A stretch of 62,103 nucleotides of DNA from positions 1 through 62,103 of the forward strand of contig CAMWLY010000003.1 in assembly GCA_947175145.1 (NCBI GenBank), in the 5' to 3' direction. Position 1 is the first letter of the stretch, and each line of letters opens with the position of its first letter. Of the stretch, positions 17,887-27,922 are shown piece by piece. The notes beneath the pieces are model-generated. The model made no database searches. It had not been told where the DNA came from and was given only the letters and a program-made list of their open reading frames with translations. The position numbers and the translations under genes are program-made. Source of the stretch: an uncultured Muribaculaceae bacterium (GTDB lineage Bacteria > Bacteroidota > Bacteroidia > Bacteroidales > Muribaculaceae).

Positions 17887-18657
17887 TTAATGATTATTGA
17901 GAAAAGGGCTCTCCAGGAAATCAGTGCGGTAGGATGCCCCTACAGGCAACTCTACAGCGTCCGGTTTAGTTGTATCGGATTGGAGAATTACATTCGAATT
18001 GTCGAAAGCTTTCACACGCGAGAGATTGATGATATATGATTTGTGGATTCTCAGAAAGAGCCCTGATGGAAGTCGCTCCAGAAGAGATTTGATGGTTACA
18101 CGAGATATCAAGCGCTCGGAGTCCGTATGAATCTTGACATAATCTTTCACACCTTCGATATATATAATATTGTCTGTATCTACATTCACGAATCTTCTGT
18201 CCACACGCAGGGTAATAGTCGATGCGGAATAGGCTTGTTTTAGCTGACAACGTGCGGCCATGCGTAACCGGGCCTTTTCAACAGCTCGGTTGAATCTGGC
18301 ATTATCAAAAGGTTTCAGCAGATAATCCACAGCATCGAGATCATAACTGCGGGCTGCATATTCCGAATATGCAGTGGTAAAAACCACAAGCGAGTGCGTG
18401 GGGAGATGCTTTACGAGATCTATACCCTTGATACCCGGCATCTCAATGTCCAGAAAAATCAGGTCTGCAGTGTTTGATTTCAGCCATTTCAAAGCCTCTG
18501 CCGGCTCGGAGAATATACCCTCAAGACTGAGAGCCGGATGCTTTGACGCCAATAGCGCCATGCCACGACGAGCTATTGGTTCATCGTCGACAATGATGCA
18601 CCTCAATGGCTCGCTTGACCCGTCTGTGACCGGTTGTGGTGATACAGAATCGTTCAT
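17887..18657 (-). CDS. LytTR-type response regulator
   Basis: RCIIVDDEPIARRGM, DLIFLDIEMPG, YLLKPF receiver motifs; LytTR FVNVDTDNIIYIEGVKDYVKIHT. An upstream start at 18732 is possible. Confidence 0.9.
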   Translation of the reverse strand: MNDSVSPQPVTDGSSEPLRCIIVDDEPIARRGMALLASKHPALSLEGIFSEPAEALKWLKSNTADLIFLDIEMPGIKGIDLVKHLPTHSLVVFTTAYSEYAARSYDLDAVDYLLKPFDNARFNRAVEKARLRMAARCQLKQAYSASTITLRVDRRFVNVDTDNIIYIEGVKDYVKIHTDSERLISRVTIKSLLERLPSGLFLRIHKSYIINLSRVKAFDNSNVILQSDTTKPDAVELPVGASYRTDFLESPFLNNH

Positions 18658-18829
18658 GCTGAGATTACTTAGTTGATGCCGGCTATCGGTGAAATGTGCT
18701 ATGCTGATTTTTGCACTCAATCCGTAATTCAAAAACGGCAGGCGTGGAAATCATTGTATAAATTACCGGAAAAGCGACCAACATCAGTTTAAATACGACC
18801 AACGATTCTGCAATCTGCTTAGCAAGCGC

Positions 18830-18837
18830 TAATTTTG
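18830..18837 (+). promoter_or_regulatory. -7 element TAATTTTG
   Basis: TAnnTTTG match 4 nt before the GTG start of the kinase gene. Confidence 0.5.
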
Positions 18838-18841
18838 CAGC

Positions 18842-20647
18842 GTGAAAAAGATTGTGGTCAATTTAATACTCTGGGTTTTATTTTCGCTGATGCAGAGTGG
18901 CCCGATAGTCGGCACTCTTGAATATGGCGAGCAGGGTGGTCCGGTAGAAACATTATGGCTTATGGTGCCGTTTTCTTTGCTATGCCTCGGACTTGTGGTC
19001 ATCACCACCTGCTATGCTGTGCCCCGCCTTCTGTTGCGCAGAAAATGGGGCCTATACGCGGCATTGGAATTCTTCATGTCCTATGTGATCTCCCTTATTG
19101 AGCAATTAATAATTGTCTATATTTGGGTTCAATGGGAGATAATACCGGCGGAGCATAAGCTTAATTGGGGGTGGCTGGCTGTCAATACGCTTTGCAATTC
19201 TCTTATGCTTTTCTTCACGCTGCTTGCAGTCGGAGGGTGGTATTTATATGACTCTGACCGGAAAGATCTGAAGAAAGAGAAGAAGCTTACCCGCCAAATT
19301 GAAAGTTATATAGCTTCGGTCAGGCGGATGTTGCGTCCGGAAGCGCTGAGCAAACGCCTGGGAGAGATCGCTGATAAGGTTGAAGAAGCTCCGCAGGAGG
19401 CAGAAACGGATATAAACAAGTTAGCTTCAGATCTTCGGGAAAGTCTATATGACCTTCCGGTGCCTCCCGCTGTCGATGAAGATATTCCGACCGGTGATAA
19501 GGAAAATCGCAAATTTAACCGTTGGCTGACGTCGCGGAGTTATCATGCAGCGCGTGTTATATTCTTCCAACTCTCGCTGATAGGCATTTGTTTCGGAGCA
19601 TTCTTCGCTACTCCCGACCAGCCTCAGTTCAGTGCCCGTTTCGGAGGATTCCTCGTATTGCTGGCTATGTTTGAGATAATTGCGGCCATCGATACACTAA
19701 TACTTTTTCGTGCGTTTCGCAAGAAGCGCAGGAGAGGGCGCTTTATTTTGGCATCATGCATACTTGCTGCGATAATGATTCTGCCGATCCTCGCGGAGAG
19801 GGTGAGACTTTATCTGGAGAATCCTTCAGGCAGCGATGCATTGTTCATATTTATCACTGCGCTTGCCACTGCAGGCACTGTTTTGATGATAACATTCTAT
19901 ATAGCCGGAATAGGAGCGGTCTTGCTTTACCGGGATTGGGTGCGTCATACAAGTAGACTGATAAACCTGCAGGCTACTACCCGGCGTCTTGAATATGCCA
20001 ATCTCAAGAAGCAGATAAATCCGCATTTCCTATTCAATGTGCTCAACAATGCCGGAATTCTCACAATGCTTGATGCCGCTGATTCGCGAGATATTCTCCT
20101 GGAATTGCGCAAGCTGATAGATTATCAGTTTACAGAAACTGAGAAATCCACAGCAAGCTTGACAGATACGATTTCATTCTTAAGGGCTTATCTTGTGCTT
20201 GAAGCCACGCGCAGAAATGTATTCCGTTTTGAAGTTACATGTGAAAGCGACCCCGAAGGTGTCGAGGTGCCGAGTCTGCTCTTTATCCCCTTTGTGGAGA
20301 ATGCGGTAAAATATGCTTATCCCAAAGCATGCACCGAGATGGTACGTGTCAGATTTGAAATAAAGGGTTCACGGTTATTATTCGAGTGTGTGAATCCTAT
20401 TGAAGAGACTGATTCGCCTGTATCAGTGGTGGCTGATAATCGCGCGTCTTATGATGAAGCCGGAGGACTTGGAATTGCTAATACATTGCGTCGGCTTGAA
20501 CTGCTTTATGATGATGATTTTACATATAGTGTAAGCCGAAGCCTCCGACAATACCGAATAAAACTGGAGATTCCTATATCGTGTCATCGATATAAGGAGT
20601 TGATAAATAACTATTTAAAAGCACAGCGTGCCTATGAAACTTATTAA
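18842..20647 (+). CDS. LytS/YpdA-like sensor histidine kinase (His_kinase family)
   Basis: LKKQINPHFLFNVLNNAGIL phospho-acceptor motif; VPSLLFIPFVENAVKYAY N box; multiple TM segments; GTG start. Confidence 0.88.
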   Translation: MKKIVVNLILWVLFSLMQSGPIVGTLEYGEQGGPVETLWLMVPFSLLCLGLVVITTCYAVPRLLLRRKWGLYAALEFFMSYVISLIEQLIIVYIWVQWEIIPAEHKLNWGWLAVNTLCNSLMLFFTLLAVGGWYLYDSDRKDLKKEKKLTRQIESYIASVRRMLRPEALSKRLGEIADKVEEAPQEAETDINKLASDLRESLYDLPVPPAVDEDIPTGDKENRKFNRWLTSRSYHAARVIFFQLSLIGICFGAFFATPDQPQFSARFGGFLVLLAMFEIIAAIDTLILFRAFRKKRRRGRFILASCILAAIMILPILAERVRLYLENPSGSDALFIFITALATAGTVLMITFYIAGIGAVLLYRDWVRHTSRLINLQATTRRLEYANLKKQINPHFLFNVLNNAGILTMLDAADSRDILLELRKLIDYQFTETEKSTASLTDTISFLRAYLVLEATRRNVFRFEVTCESDPEGVEVPSLLFIPFVENAVKYAYPKACTEMVRVRFEIKGSRLLFECVNPIEETDSPVSVVADNRASYDEAGGLGIANTLRRLELLYDDDFTYSVSRSLRQYRIKLEIPISCHRYKELINNYLKAQRAYETY

Positions 20648-22079
20648 AATCTTATTATTTACAGTTGGGTTTATATTAACATCGCCAGTTGCAATAGGAG
20701 CTGATTATTCGGATTCCTATTTCAACTATAAGTATAACAAGACGCAAAAATTCGCGCGAGTTGAGAGCACTAAGAAGAAGACTGCCACCTCGCTTGCGAT
20801 TCCGTCAAAAATCACAGTCGATGGAGTGTCATATCCTGTGACTCAAATTGGTGATTATGCTCTGTCGGATCTGCATAATCTGAAATCGGTCACTATCCCA
20901 TCATCTGTCACTGAGATACGCAGCGGTGCTTTCAGCAATTGCTTCGAACTCCGCACAGTTACCATACCCTCCAAAGTAACAAAGATAGCAGACGACTGCT
21001 TCTCTATGTGTCTGGAACTGACTGAAGTCAATTTACCCAAAAATCTGGTTGAGATAGGAAGTGGAGCGTTTATGTATTGTCAGAGCATTGATATTATCAA
21101 CTGGCCGGCCACGCTCGCCAAAGTGGGCTCTTATGCTTTTTTTGACGCTAAATTACCCCAACTTGTAGCGCTTCCGGCTGCTTGTGTGGAAGTGGGTGAA
21201 GAGGCTTTTCGCGGCACAGATGTAGTCAACTACCAGTTGCCTTCGAAGATGACCTCCATAGGTCGAATGGCATTTGCTGACAATAGTTATCTGGCAGCAA
21301 TCACTATGCCAGCATCTGTCGGCACAATAGGAGACTTTGCTTTTTTCGGCAATGTGGTACTTCAGGAGGTTACAATGCCTCAGAGCATCGGTCGACTCGG
21401 TGAAAGTGCATTTCAGCGCTGCGACAAACTGAATCATGTGATTTGGTCTCCAAGTTTGTCGGCTGTGCCGAAACAAACATTTTTTGAATGTTACGAGTTG
21501 GAGTGGATTACACTCCCCGACCATGTCACATCAATCGGAGAGAAGGCATTCAGTGAGTGTTACATGCTCAAGGAATTTCATTTCCCGGCGCAACTTAAAA
21601 CCATCGGTGACTATGCATTTGATGATAGTAATCTCGAGGAGGTTGTTTTCCCGGCGGGCTTGACTAAAATAGGTGCGGGAGCATTTAATGCAAATTCGCG
21701 TCTCGAAACGCTTACCATACCGGCCTCTGTGACAGAAATAGGGGCACAAGCTTTCAATAATAATCCTCATCTTGATATAATCAGGGTAGAAAAAACTACT
21801 CCTCCGATTCTTGGCGAAGATGGATTTCATCAGTATACTTATTTCTCGGCTCACTTGATTGTGCCCGAGCAATCGGTAATGGCATACAGGCGCGCCGCCG
21901 AATGGTGTAATTTCCAGTATATAAATGATGGTTCAAAGGTCGAGAACCTTCTCCCTGATGATTTCGAAGAGCAAAACGTCAATTCCGGAGAGCTCTTTGA
22001 CCTGCAGGGTCGCAAAGTCACACAGGGCGCAGGACTTTGTATCGACTCCCGCACACGCCGCGTAATAATCAATCGTTAG
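20634..22079 (+). CDS. BspA-like leucine-rich repeat (LRR_5) surface protein
   Basis: Tandem LRR_5 units (LKSVTIPSSVTEIRSGAFSNC...); signal peptide; C-term LFDLQGRKVTQGAGLCIDSRTRRVIINR. Confidence 0.9.
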   Translation: MKLIKILLFTVGFILTSPVAIGADYSDSYFNYKYNKTQKFARVESTKKKTATSLAIPSKITVDGVSYPVTQIGDYALSDLHNLKSVTIPSSVTEIRSGAFSNCFELRTVTIPSKVTKIADDCFSMCLELTEVNLPKNLVEIGSGAFMYCQSIDIINWPATLAKVGSYAFFDAKLPQLVALPAACVEVGEEAFRGTDVVNYQLPSKMTSIGRMAFADNSYLAAITMPASVGTIGDFAFFGNVVLQEVTMPQSIGRLGESAFQRCDKLNHVIWSPSLSAVPKQTFFECYELEWITLPDHVTSIGEKAFSECYMLKEFHFPAQLKTIGDYAFDDSNLEEVVFPAGLTKIGAGAFNANSRLETLTIPASVTEIGAQAFNNNPHLDIIRVEKTTPPILGEDGFHQYTYFSAHLIVPEQSVMAYRRAAEWCNFQYINDGSKVENLLPDDFEEQNVNSGELFDLQGRKVTQGAGLCIDSRTRRVIINR

Positions 22080-22094
22080 AACCCGCTAATCATA

Positions 22095-22139
22095 AAAATG
22101 CACCCCAAGAGTTTTGTCTGACTTTTGGGGTGCTTTTAT
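22095..22139. terminator. Bidirectional terminator between LRR gene and proA
   Basis: AAAATGCACCCCAA...TTGGGGTGCTTTT. Confidence 0.8.
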
Positions 22140-22160
22140 CCTTTATTATATAATTGCAGC

Positions 22161-23411
22161 TTATGGGCGCGTTTGGCCGTTGCCGTCGATGAGCCATTTA
22201 TAAGTTGTGATTTCTCGGAGTGCCATCGGACCGCGTGCATGAAGCTTCTGGGTTGAAATGCCAATTTCAGCTCCAAGTCCGAACTGAGCACCATCGGTAA
22301 ATGAAGTCGGTGCATTGACATATACACATGCTGCATCGACATCGCGACGGAATAATGCGGCCGAACATTCATCTGCTGTTACAATAGCTTCCGAATGCCC
22401 GGAGCCATAACGGTTTATATGCCCAATAGCCTCTTCAACAGATTTTACAGTCTTGATTGACATAGCATAGTCCAGAAATTCAGTCCCGAACTGCTCTTCG
22501 GCGGCATGTCGCAACAAATCAGCCGGGTATCGGTTTGACAGTGCGGCATAAGCCTGAGCGTCAGCCCAAATCACAACATTATTTTCCACAAGCGGAGCCA
22601 CGATGGCGGCAAGATTTGTCAGCTGTGATTCATGAACTATGGCACAGTCGAGCGCATTGCACACGCTGACTCGTCTGGTCTTACCATTGTTGACAATTGC
22701 GGTGGCCATTTCTATATCGGCACTATGATCGATATAGGTGTGACACACTCCCGCACCGGTTTCAATTACCGGAATGCGCGCATCTTCACGAACGCGATCT
22801 ATAAGCGCTCGCGAGCCGCGAGGAATCAGCAGGTCTACCGGTCCGCGGGCTTGCAGAAGTTGTGCTGTCGCTTCGCGAGTCGACGGCAGCAGGGTGGCCG
22901 CCGCTGTGTCGACACCATGCTTCTTGAGCACATCATGAATTACTCCGACTATTGCCGCATTGGAGTGTGCCGCATCACTACCCCCTTTGAGAACCACCGC
23001 ATTTCCCACTTTGAAACAGAGTGCAAATACATCGGCCGATACATTAGGACGGGCTTCGTAAATCACCCCGATCACTCCAAAAGGAACAGCCTGTTTTGTC
23101 AGCGCAAGGCCATTAGTCAGCACTTTCCGCTCTATAGGTCCGAGGGGAGATGGAAGTCCCGCCACATGTCGTGTATCAGAGGCAATCCCCTTAATTCTGT
23201 CAGGAGTAAGAGCAAGCCTGTCATATTTTGGATTTGAGGGAGACATAAGCGACAAATCCTTTTGATTCGCTTCAAGAATCAGGGCCATGGATTGCACAAG
23301 GCTGTCGGCAACATCGGTAATAATGACCGACCGCTGTTCATCGGTCATTGAATTGAGAGATCGCGAGGCTTTTCTCGCGGCTTGCAGCATCGGGGTAATA
23401 TCTTCTGACAT
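22161..23411 (-). CDS. proA: Glutamate-5-semialdehyde dehydrogenase
   Basis: [56 protein letters not shown]. Confidence 0.95.
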   Translation of the reverse strand: MSEDITPMLQAARKASRSLNSMTDEQRSVIITDVADSLVQSMALILEANQKDLSLMSPSNPKYDRLALTPDRIKGIASDTRHVAGLPSPLGPIERKVLTNGLALTKQAVPFGVIGVIYEARPNVSADVFALCFKVGNAVVLKGGSDAAHSNAAIVGVIHDVLKKHGVDTAAATLLPSTREATAQLLQARGPVDLLIPRGSRALIDRVREDARIPVIETGAGVCHTYIDHSADIEMATAIVNNGKTRRVSVCNALDCAIVHESQLTNLAAIVAPLVENNVVIWADAQAYAALSNRYPADLLRHAAEEQFGTEFLDYAMSIKTVKSVEEAIGHINRYGSGHSEAIVTADECSAALFRRDVDAACVYVNAPTSFTDGAQFGLGAEIGISTQKLHARGPMALREITTYKWLIDGNGQTRP

Positions 23412-23420
23412 ATTTATAAG

Positions 23421-24524
23421 TTAACTCTTCGAGAAATCAATATACAGGTAATCATAATGCACCATAGGGCGGTGGCCACGCAAGCCTGTTACGGCGCGTG
23501 CTTCATCGGAGTTATAGGCCACGCGGCCTACACCGAGTATTCTGCCGGTAGCATCGCTGACTATACGTATCAGGTCATCTCGCTCGAATTCTCCCTCCAC
23601 GGCTGTAACTCCTACAGGGAGAATTGATGCCGCATGGGTGGATAATACAGCCTCCTCAGCATTGGAATCAATAAATATACGCCCTTTTGCGAATCCCTCA
23701 CTGTGGGCAATCCAGCGCTTCATGCTCGATGTCGGATTTTCAGAGGGTGAGAAGCGGGTGCATATAGTGTGGTTGGAATCATCGAGCAGCAATCGGGTGA
23801 GTATATTGTCTTTTTTACCATTGGCTATGATAACCTCGATACCCTCATCGGCTACCTTGCGGGCAATGCGGTATTTGGTAACCATTCCTCCGCGTCCGAA
23901 TCCGGAGCGTTCAGTACTTATATAATCCGAGAGATCTCGCCGGGGGTCAACTGTTTCGATGACCTTTGACTCAGGTGATTTGGGGTCACCATCGTAAATA
24001 CCATCGATATTGCTCAAGATAATCAGAGCCTCGCAATCAAGCATGGCGGCTACAAGTCCCGACAACTCATCGTTGTCGGTAAACATTAACTCAGTGACCG
24101 AGACGGTGTCATTCTCATTGACGATAGGGATTACACCATTATCAAGCATCGTGAGCATGCAATTGCGCTGGTTAAGATAGTGTCGCCGGGTTGCGAAACT
24201 CTCCTTGAGGGTCAAAACCTGACCCACGATGATGCCATGTTCGCGAAAGAGGTCATAATATCTGTTGATGAGTTTAGCCTGACCCACTCCTGAAAACAGC
24301 TGTCTGCGGTCCACATCATCAAGCCGTGAGGTATTGAGGTCTTTAAGTTCGGAGCGACCGCAAGCCACCGCTCCCGAGGATATTACAATCACCTCTATTC
24401 CGGCGCGGCGAAGTTCGGCAATCTGGTCCACAAGCGATGACAATCGAGTCACATCGAGTGTGCCGTCGGAGCGTGTCAGTACATTGCTGCCGATTTTTAT
24501 GGTAATTCTTTTATATGCGCTCAT
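23421..24524 (-). CDS. proB: Glutamate 5-kinase
   Basis: KIGSNVLT, VIVISSGAVACG, VNENDTVS, GRGGMVTKYRIA; C-terminal PUA domain. Confidence 0.95.
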   Translation of the reverse strand: MSAYKRITIKIGSNVLTRSDGTLDVTRLSSLVDQIAELRRAGIEVIVISSGAVACGRSELKDLNTSRLDDVDRRQLFSGVGQAKLINRYYDLFREHGIIVGQVLTLKESFATRRHYLNQRNCMLTMLDNGVIPIVNENDTVSVTELMFTDNDELSGLVAAMLDCEALIILSNIDGIYDGDPKSPESKVIETVDPRRDLSDYISTERSGFGRGGMVTKYRIARKVADEGIEVIIANGKKDNILTRLLLDDSNHTICTRFSPSENPTSSMKRWIAHSEGFAKGRIFIDSNAEEAVLSTHAASILPVGVTAVEGEFERDDLIRIVSDATGRILGVGRVAYNSDEARAVTGLRGHRPMVHYDYLYIDFSKS

Positions 24525-25318
24525 TTCTTCAGCGGTGTAATTATAGAGTCAATCACCGCACCGGTGAAACCTTTGCGTTCGAGTTCGTTGACACCGCGTA
24601 TAGTCATGCCCCCGGGCGTGGTAACTGCGTTTACAAGCTGTTGGAGTGTGAGGTTAGAACTCTCTATGAGAGCTGTGGCGCCGCTCACGGTGGTAGTGAA
24701 ATAGTCTGCGGCTTCATCATAGGAGAAGCCGAGTTCGACACCGGCTTGCGCCGCTGCCGCTATGAACTTGTAAACGTAGGCGATACCGCAAGAACAAAGA
24801 GCTGTGGCAGCTCCCATCTTGGACTCATCGATAAATTCCAATCGGGTTATCGGAGCAAAAAGGTGGTGAATTGCATCAAGCTTGTCATTGTCAATTCCTG
24901 AGGAAGTGGCGAAAGTCATGCCTTTGCCGACCTGTATGGCAGTATTGGGTATCATGTAGACCAATCCGATTGAAGCCGGGCCAATCATTTCCCTAAGATC
25001 GGAGATGCCGATTCCGGCTGCCACAGAGACAATTACAGAATCTTCGGCCAGATAAGGCTTGATTATCTCGATTACCTGCTTTATTGCGTATGGTTTTACA
25101 GCCAGCACGATAAGAGAGCTACCTTTTACGGCGGTCTCTATATTTGTGGTTAGCCTGAGATTGGGAAATTCACCGAAATTTGCGGCAAAATTTGCGAGTC
25201 GACCTTCCGAACGGTTGGCAAGACATACTTCAGAATCGGAATTTTTAACTAAACCGCCGGCAATTGCTGACCCCATGTTCCCGGCACCGATTACAGTAAT
25301 CTTCTTATATATTGACAT
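24521..25318 (-). CDS. proC: Pyrroline-5-carboxylate reductase
   Basis: VIGAGNMGSAIAGGLV; MIPNTAIQVGKGMT; VTTPGGMTIRGVNELE; 4-bp overlap with proB. Confidence 0.95.
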   Translation of the reverse strand: MSIYKKITVIGAGNMGSAIAGGLVKNSDSEVCLANRSEGRLANFAANFGEFPNLRLTTNIETAVKGSSLIVLAVKPYAIKQVIEIIKPYLAEDSVIVSVAAGIGISDLREMIGPASIGLVYMIPNTAIQVGKGMTFATSSGIDNDKLDAIHHLFAPITRLEFIDESKMGAATALCSCGIAYVYKFIAAAAQAGVELGFSYDEAADYFTTTVSGATALIESSNLTLQQLVNAVTTPGGMTIRGVNELERKGFTGAVIDSIITPLKK

Positions 25319-25431
25319 CAGGGTGATTTTGAAATTTCTGTAAAATTACTCAATAGTTGACAAACTTCCCCACTCAGGCATAGGAAATCTGCTGTTTGCA
25401 CAGAGATATCGCCGGACTACACAATGTAAAA

Positions 25432-25470
25432 GCAGGAGATAAACACTGTTCAGAGGTGTTTGTCTCCTGC
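25432..25470 (-). terminator. Strong hairpin terminator of fimbrillin operon
   Basis: GCAGGAGAYAAACAC ... GTGTTTRTCTCCTGC, ~15-bp stem with TTTT on the minus strand. Confidence 0.8.
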
Positions 25471-25533
25471 TTGATAGCATTCAGTAAAGTCTGATTATCT
25501 TGCAGACGGTTCTGAATTTATTTGGATTAAGAA

Positions 25534-26871
25534 TTAAAACCAGTCGGGATCCTCAGTATTGGCACCATCTGCATCGGTTTCACTATTGTGATCAATCGAG
25601 CTGTCGGTAAATTCAGGCCAGAACTGCACTTCTTCAGTGAACTTGATTTCACGGCCGAGAATAGGTGTGAATTCGATTTCGCTGTCGGCTCCGGGTGCTA
25701 CATAGCCGGCACCGTTGGTCAGAGTGACTGCATAGTCAGTATAAGTGCCGGGGCGCCAGAGTGATGATACCGGGAATGCTGCCCATGCGTAAGTTACAGC
25801 ATCGTCACCCTCGCCGATAGTTTTTGAGATGTTTTCCACACCGGTAGCATAAGGATAGATTACTTCGTTGGTGGGAACGTAGGTGATTCGAACCAGGAAG
25901 GCGATATATGACATGCCTGCTCCGAAGTTGCCGTCGATTACTCCATCTTCGTTTACATAATTTGAGCTCAACTTCTGCGGAATCAGCATAAAGCCTCCTT
26001 TACCGGCTCCATCGGCATTGCCGATATTATCTTCAGCTCCTGTGTCATTACCGGTCATAGGATACACAGTCTCAGTTTCGCTGTCGAGAACGAGAGGAGT
26101 ATCAAACAGATAAACCATCTCGTCAGTCTGAGCGGTTGTGGTTTTCCAGTAGAAACCGTTGCCGACAGGATCATTCAGATAGCCCTCTTCATCGAAATAG
26201 CCGTTCACAAGATCAGGATCCTGGGTCAATGATTTCTCACCGCGGTATATAAAATTACCGGTATTGGAAATGTTGCCGATCTTGATACCTGCGATTTCAT
26301 ACTTATATCGGGTATCGGAGTTCATGATTCTTGAGATAAACACCTTGGTCATGGCGTGCTGGAAAGTCAGCTCCTGATCGGGCTCATCTTTCTCAAGGTT
26401 GGAGCCACCATTGGCACAGATGATATCGAGCTGTTTTGTGATGTCAGCATCGACAGTGAAGTTTGTGAGCTGTGTTCCACCATAAGCTATCGACTGCATA
26501 TTGAGCGTTGTGGGAGCGTAAGCAGAGAAATATAGGTAAGAGCCGTCTACAGGATAGTAATAAGCGGGGTTTGAAGTGAATAGACCGCTGCCATTGCTTG
26601 AAAACAGGAGAGGATTTCCACCTTCGAAATAGGGTATCAGGTCTTTCCCCTCTTCGTAATTGTCTTCAGGCCAGCCTTTGAAACCAAACACCATGAATTT
26701 CTCAAGGTTGCCGGTGGAATACTCCATTGAGCGGGAATGTTTTGATGAGCGCACTCTGAAAGAAACCGGGTTTGCGTCTGTGCGGGCCGGATTTACATTC
26801 AGCACCTCCTCATTTGAGCATGAAGTCATGGCGAGTGCAGTTACTCCCATGATGAATAGAATTTTTTTCAT
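25534..26871 (-). CDS. Fimbrillin family protein (FimA/Mfa1-like lipoprotein)
   Basis: Lipobox MTSCSNEE; NPVSFRVRSSKHSRS; LTFQHAMTKVFI typical of fimbrillins. Confidence 0.85.
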   Translation of the reverse strand: MKKILFIMGVTALAMTSCSNEEVLNVNPARTDANPVSFRVRSSKHSRSMEYSTGNLEKFMVFGFKGWPEDNYEEGKDLIPYFEGGNPLLFSSNGSGLFTSNPAYYYPVDGSYLYFSAYAPTTLNMQSIAYGGTQLTNFTVDADITKQLDIICANGGSNLEKDEPDQELTFQHAMTKVFISRIMNSDTRYKYEIAGIKIGNISNTGNFIYRGEKSLTQDPDLVNGYFDEEGYLNDPVGNGFYWKTTTAQTDEMVYLFDTPLVLDSETETVYPMTGNDTGAEDNIGNADGAGKGGFMLIPQKLSSNYVNEDGVIDGNFGAGMSYIAFLVRITYVPTNEVIYPYATGVENISKTIGEGDDAVTYAWAAFPVSSLWRPGTYTDYAVTLTNGAGYVAPGADSEIEFTPILGREIKFTEEVQFWPEFTDSSIDHNSETDADGANTEDPDWF

Positions 26872-26908
26872 GTTTAAGTTATTAGGTTAATATATAGTTT
26901 ATAAAAAA

Positions 26909-27922
26909 TTACATTCCCACAGGTTCCTGCGATCCGTCCCAGCCATCGACAGTAGGGGAGAATCCGGCGCCATCACCCGTATTATGGGGGAAGCTAAACG
27001 AGTCAAGACGGATCACACAATCCTTGGTCTCACTCCGGTGTATCTGATCGGTAACATCATGTGCCGAATTCCATCGTTGGCCGTCGGACATGGTGGCATG
27101 TATCGTAAGTATATGGGGGCCTGAATCTTCATCTGCACGTGATTGAAGCGAATTACCTCCGCAATGTCCGAAAGTTAGAATCTCGCCAAATAAATTGCCT
27201 TCAGGAGTCGGTGACATTTCGAAAAGATGAGTCACAGTCTCGTCACCTGTAGTGCCACGTCCCGGGTGGATAGTACTCGCCAGTCCTGAGATAGTAGCAG
27301 AAACCGAGATGGAGTTGTTGAAATTCAAGGGATTATTTATATAGAATATATAATGGCTGACCACCGGAAGCATTTCAAATCTTACAATCCGGGGGGCATA
27401 ATTCTTTGAATTGTCCTGCGCTTCTATTTCCACGGTAGCCAAGGCTCCAACCCACATCTGATCAGGATAATGGGCCAATCTCTCATCTCCTGCCGAATGA
27501 AATGATGCACCGCTATGCATTCCACTACCATTGATATTGTCATTGAGCCTTATGCCAAATGTATCAAAAGAGTCATATCCGGTGAATCCGTGTCGGTCAG
27601 AATCATTATTGTGGCAGATTGCGGAGTAGATACCCGGGGTCAGAGTCACTGATCCTCCGTTCTTGCCGGTCAAATCAAATGCTATAGGGTGTCCTGATTT
27701 TGAGTTTTGGCGGAAGAAATATACGGTCATTTCCGACGGGTTGGCTTGCGGATCATTACTCCAGTCGAATTCCACAGTGACAGCGACCCCGGGGGGCGGC
27801 GTTTCCATAAGGAATTCGCGATGTTCACATGCGGTAATCATCAATACCATCATCATCATCAGCAGCATAGACGCAGCTTTTCTGAAGATTTGGGTTTTGA
27901 AGTCAGAAGGAATTGATATCAT
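26909..27922 (-). CDS. DUF5119 domain-containing lipoprotein
   Basis: Lipobox MITACEHREFL; VEFDWSNDPQANPSEMTVYFF; YSAICHNNDS; operonic with a DUF3575 gene. Confidence 0.8.
   Translation of the reverse strand: MISIPSDFKTQIFRKAASMLLMMMMVLMITACEHREFLMETPPPGVAVTVEFDWSNDPQANPSEMTVYFFRQNSKSGHPIAFDLTGKNGGSVTLTPGIYSAICHNNDSDRHGFTGYDSFDTFGIRLNDNINGSGMHSGASFHSAGDERLAHYPDQMWVGALATVEIEAQDNSKNYAPRIVRFEMLPVVSHYIFYINNPLNFNNSISVSATISGLASTIHPGRGTTGDETVTHLFEMSPTPEGNLFGEILTFGHCGGNSLQSRADEDSGPHILTIHATMSDGQRWNSAHDVTDQIHRSETKDCVIRLDSFSFPHNTGDGAGFSPTVDGWDGSQEPVGM

Noticed and set aside
22161-25318. Proline operon proC-proB-proA as unusual
   Set aside because: Complete, canonical pathway genes with 4-bp overlap; ordinary.
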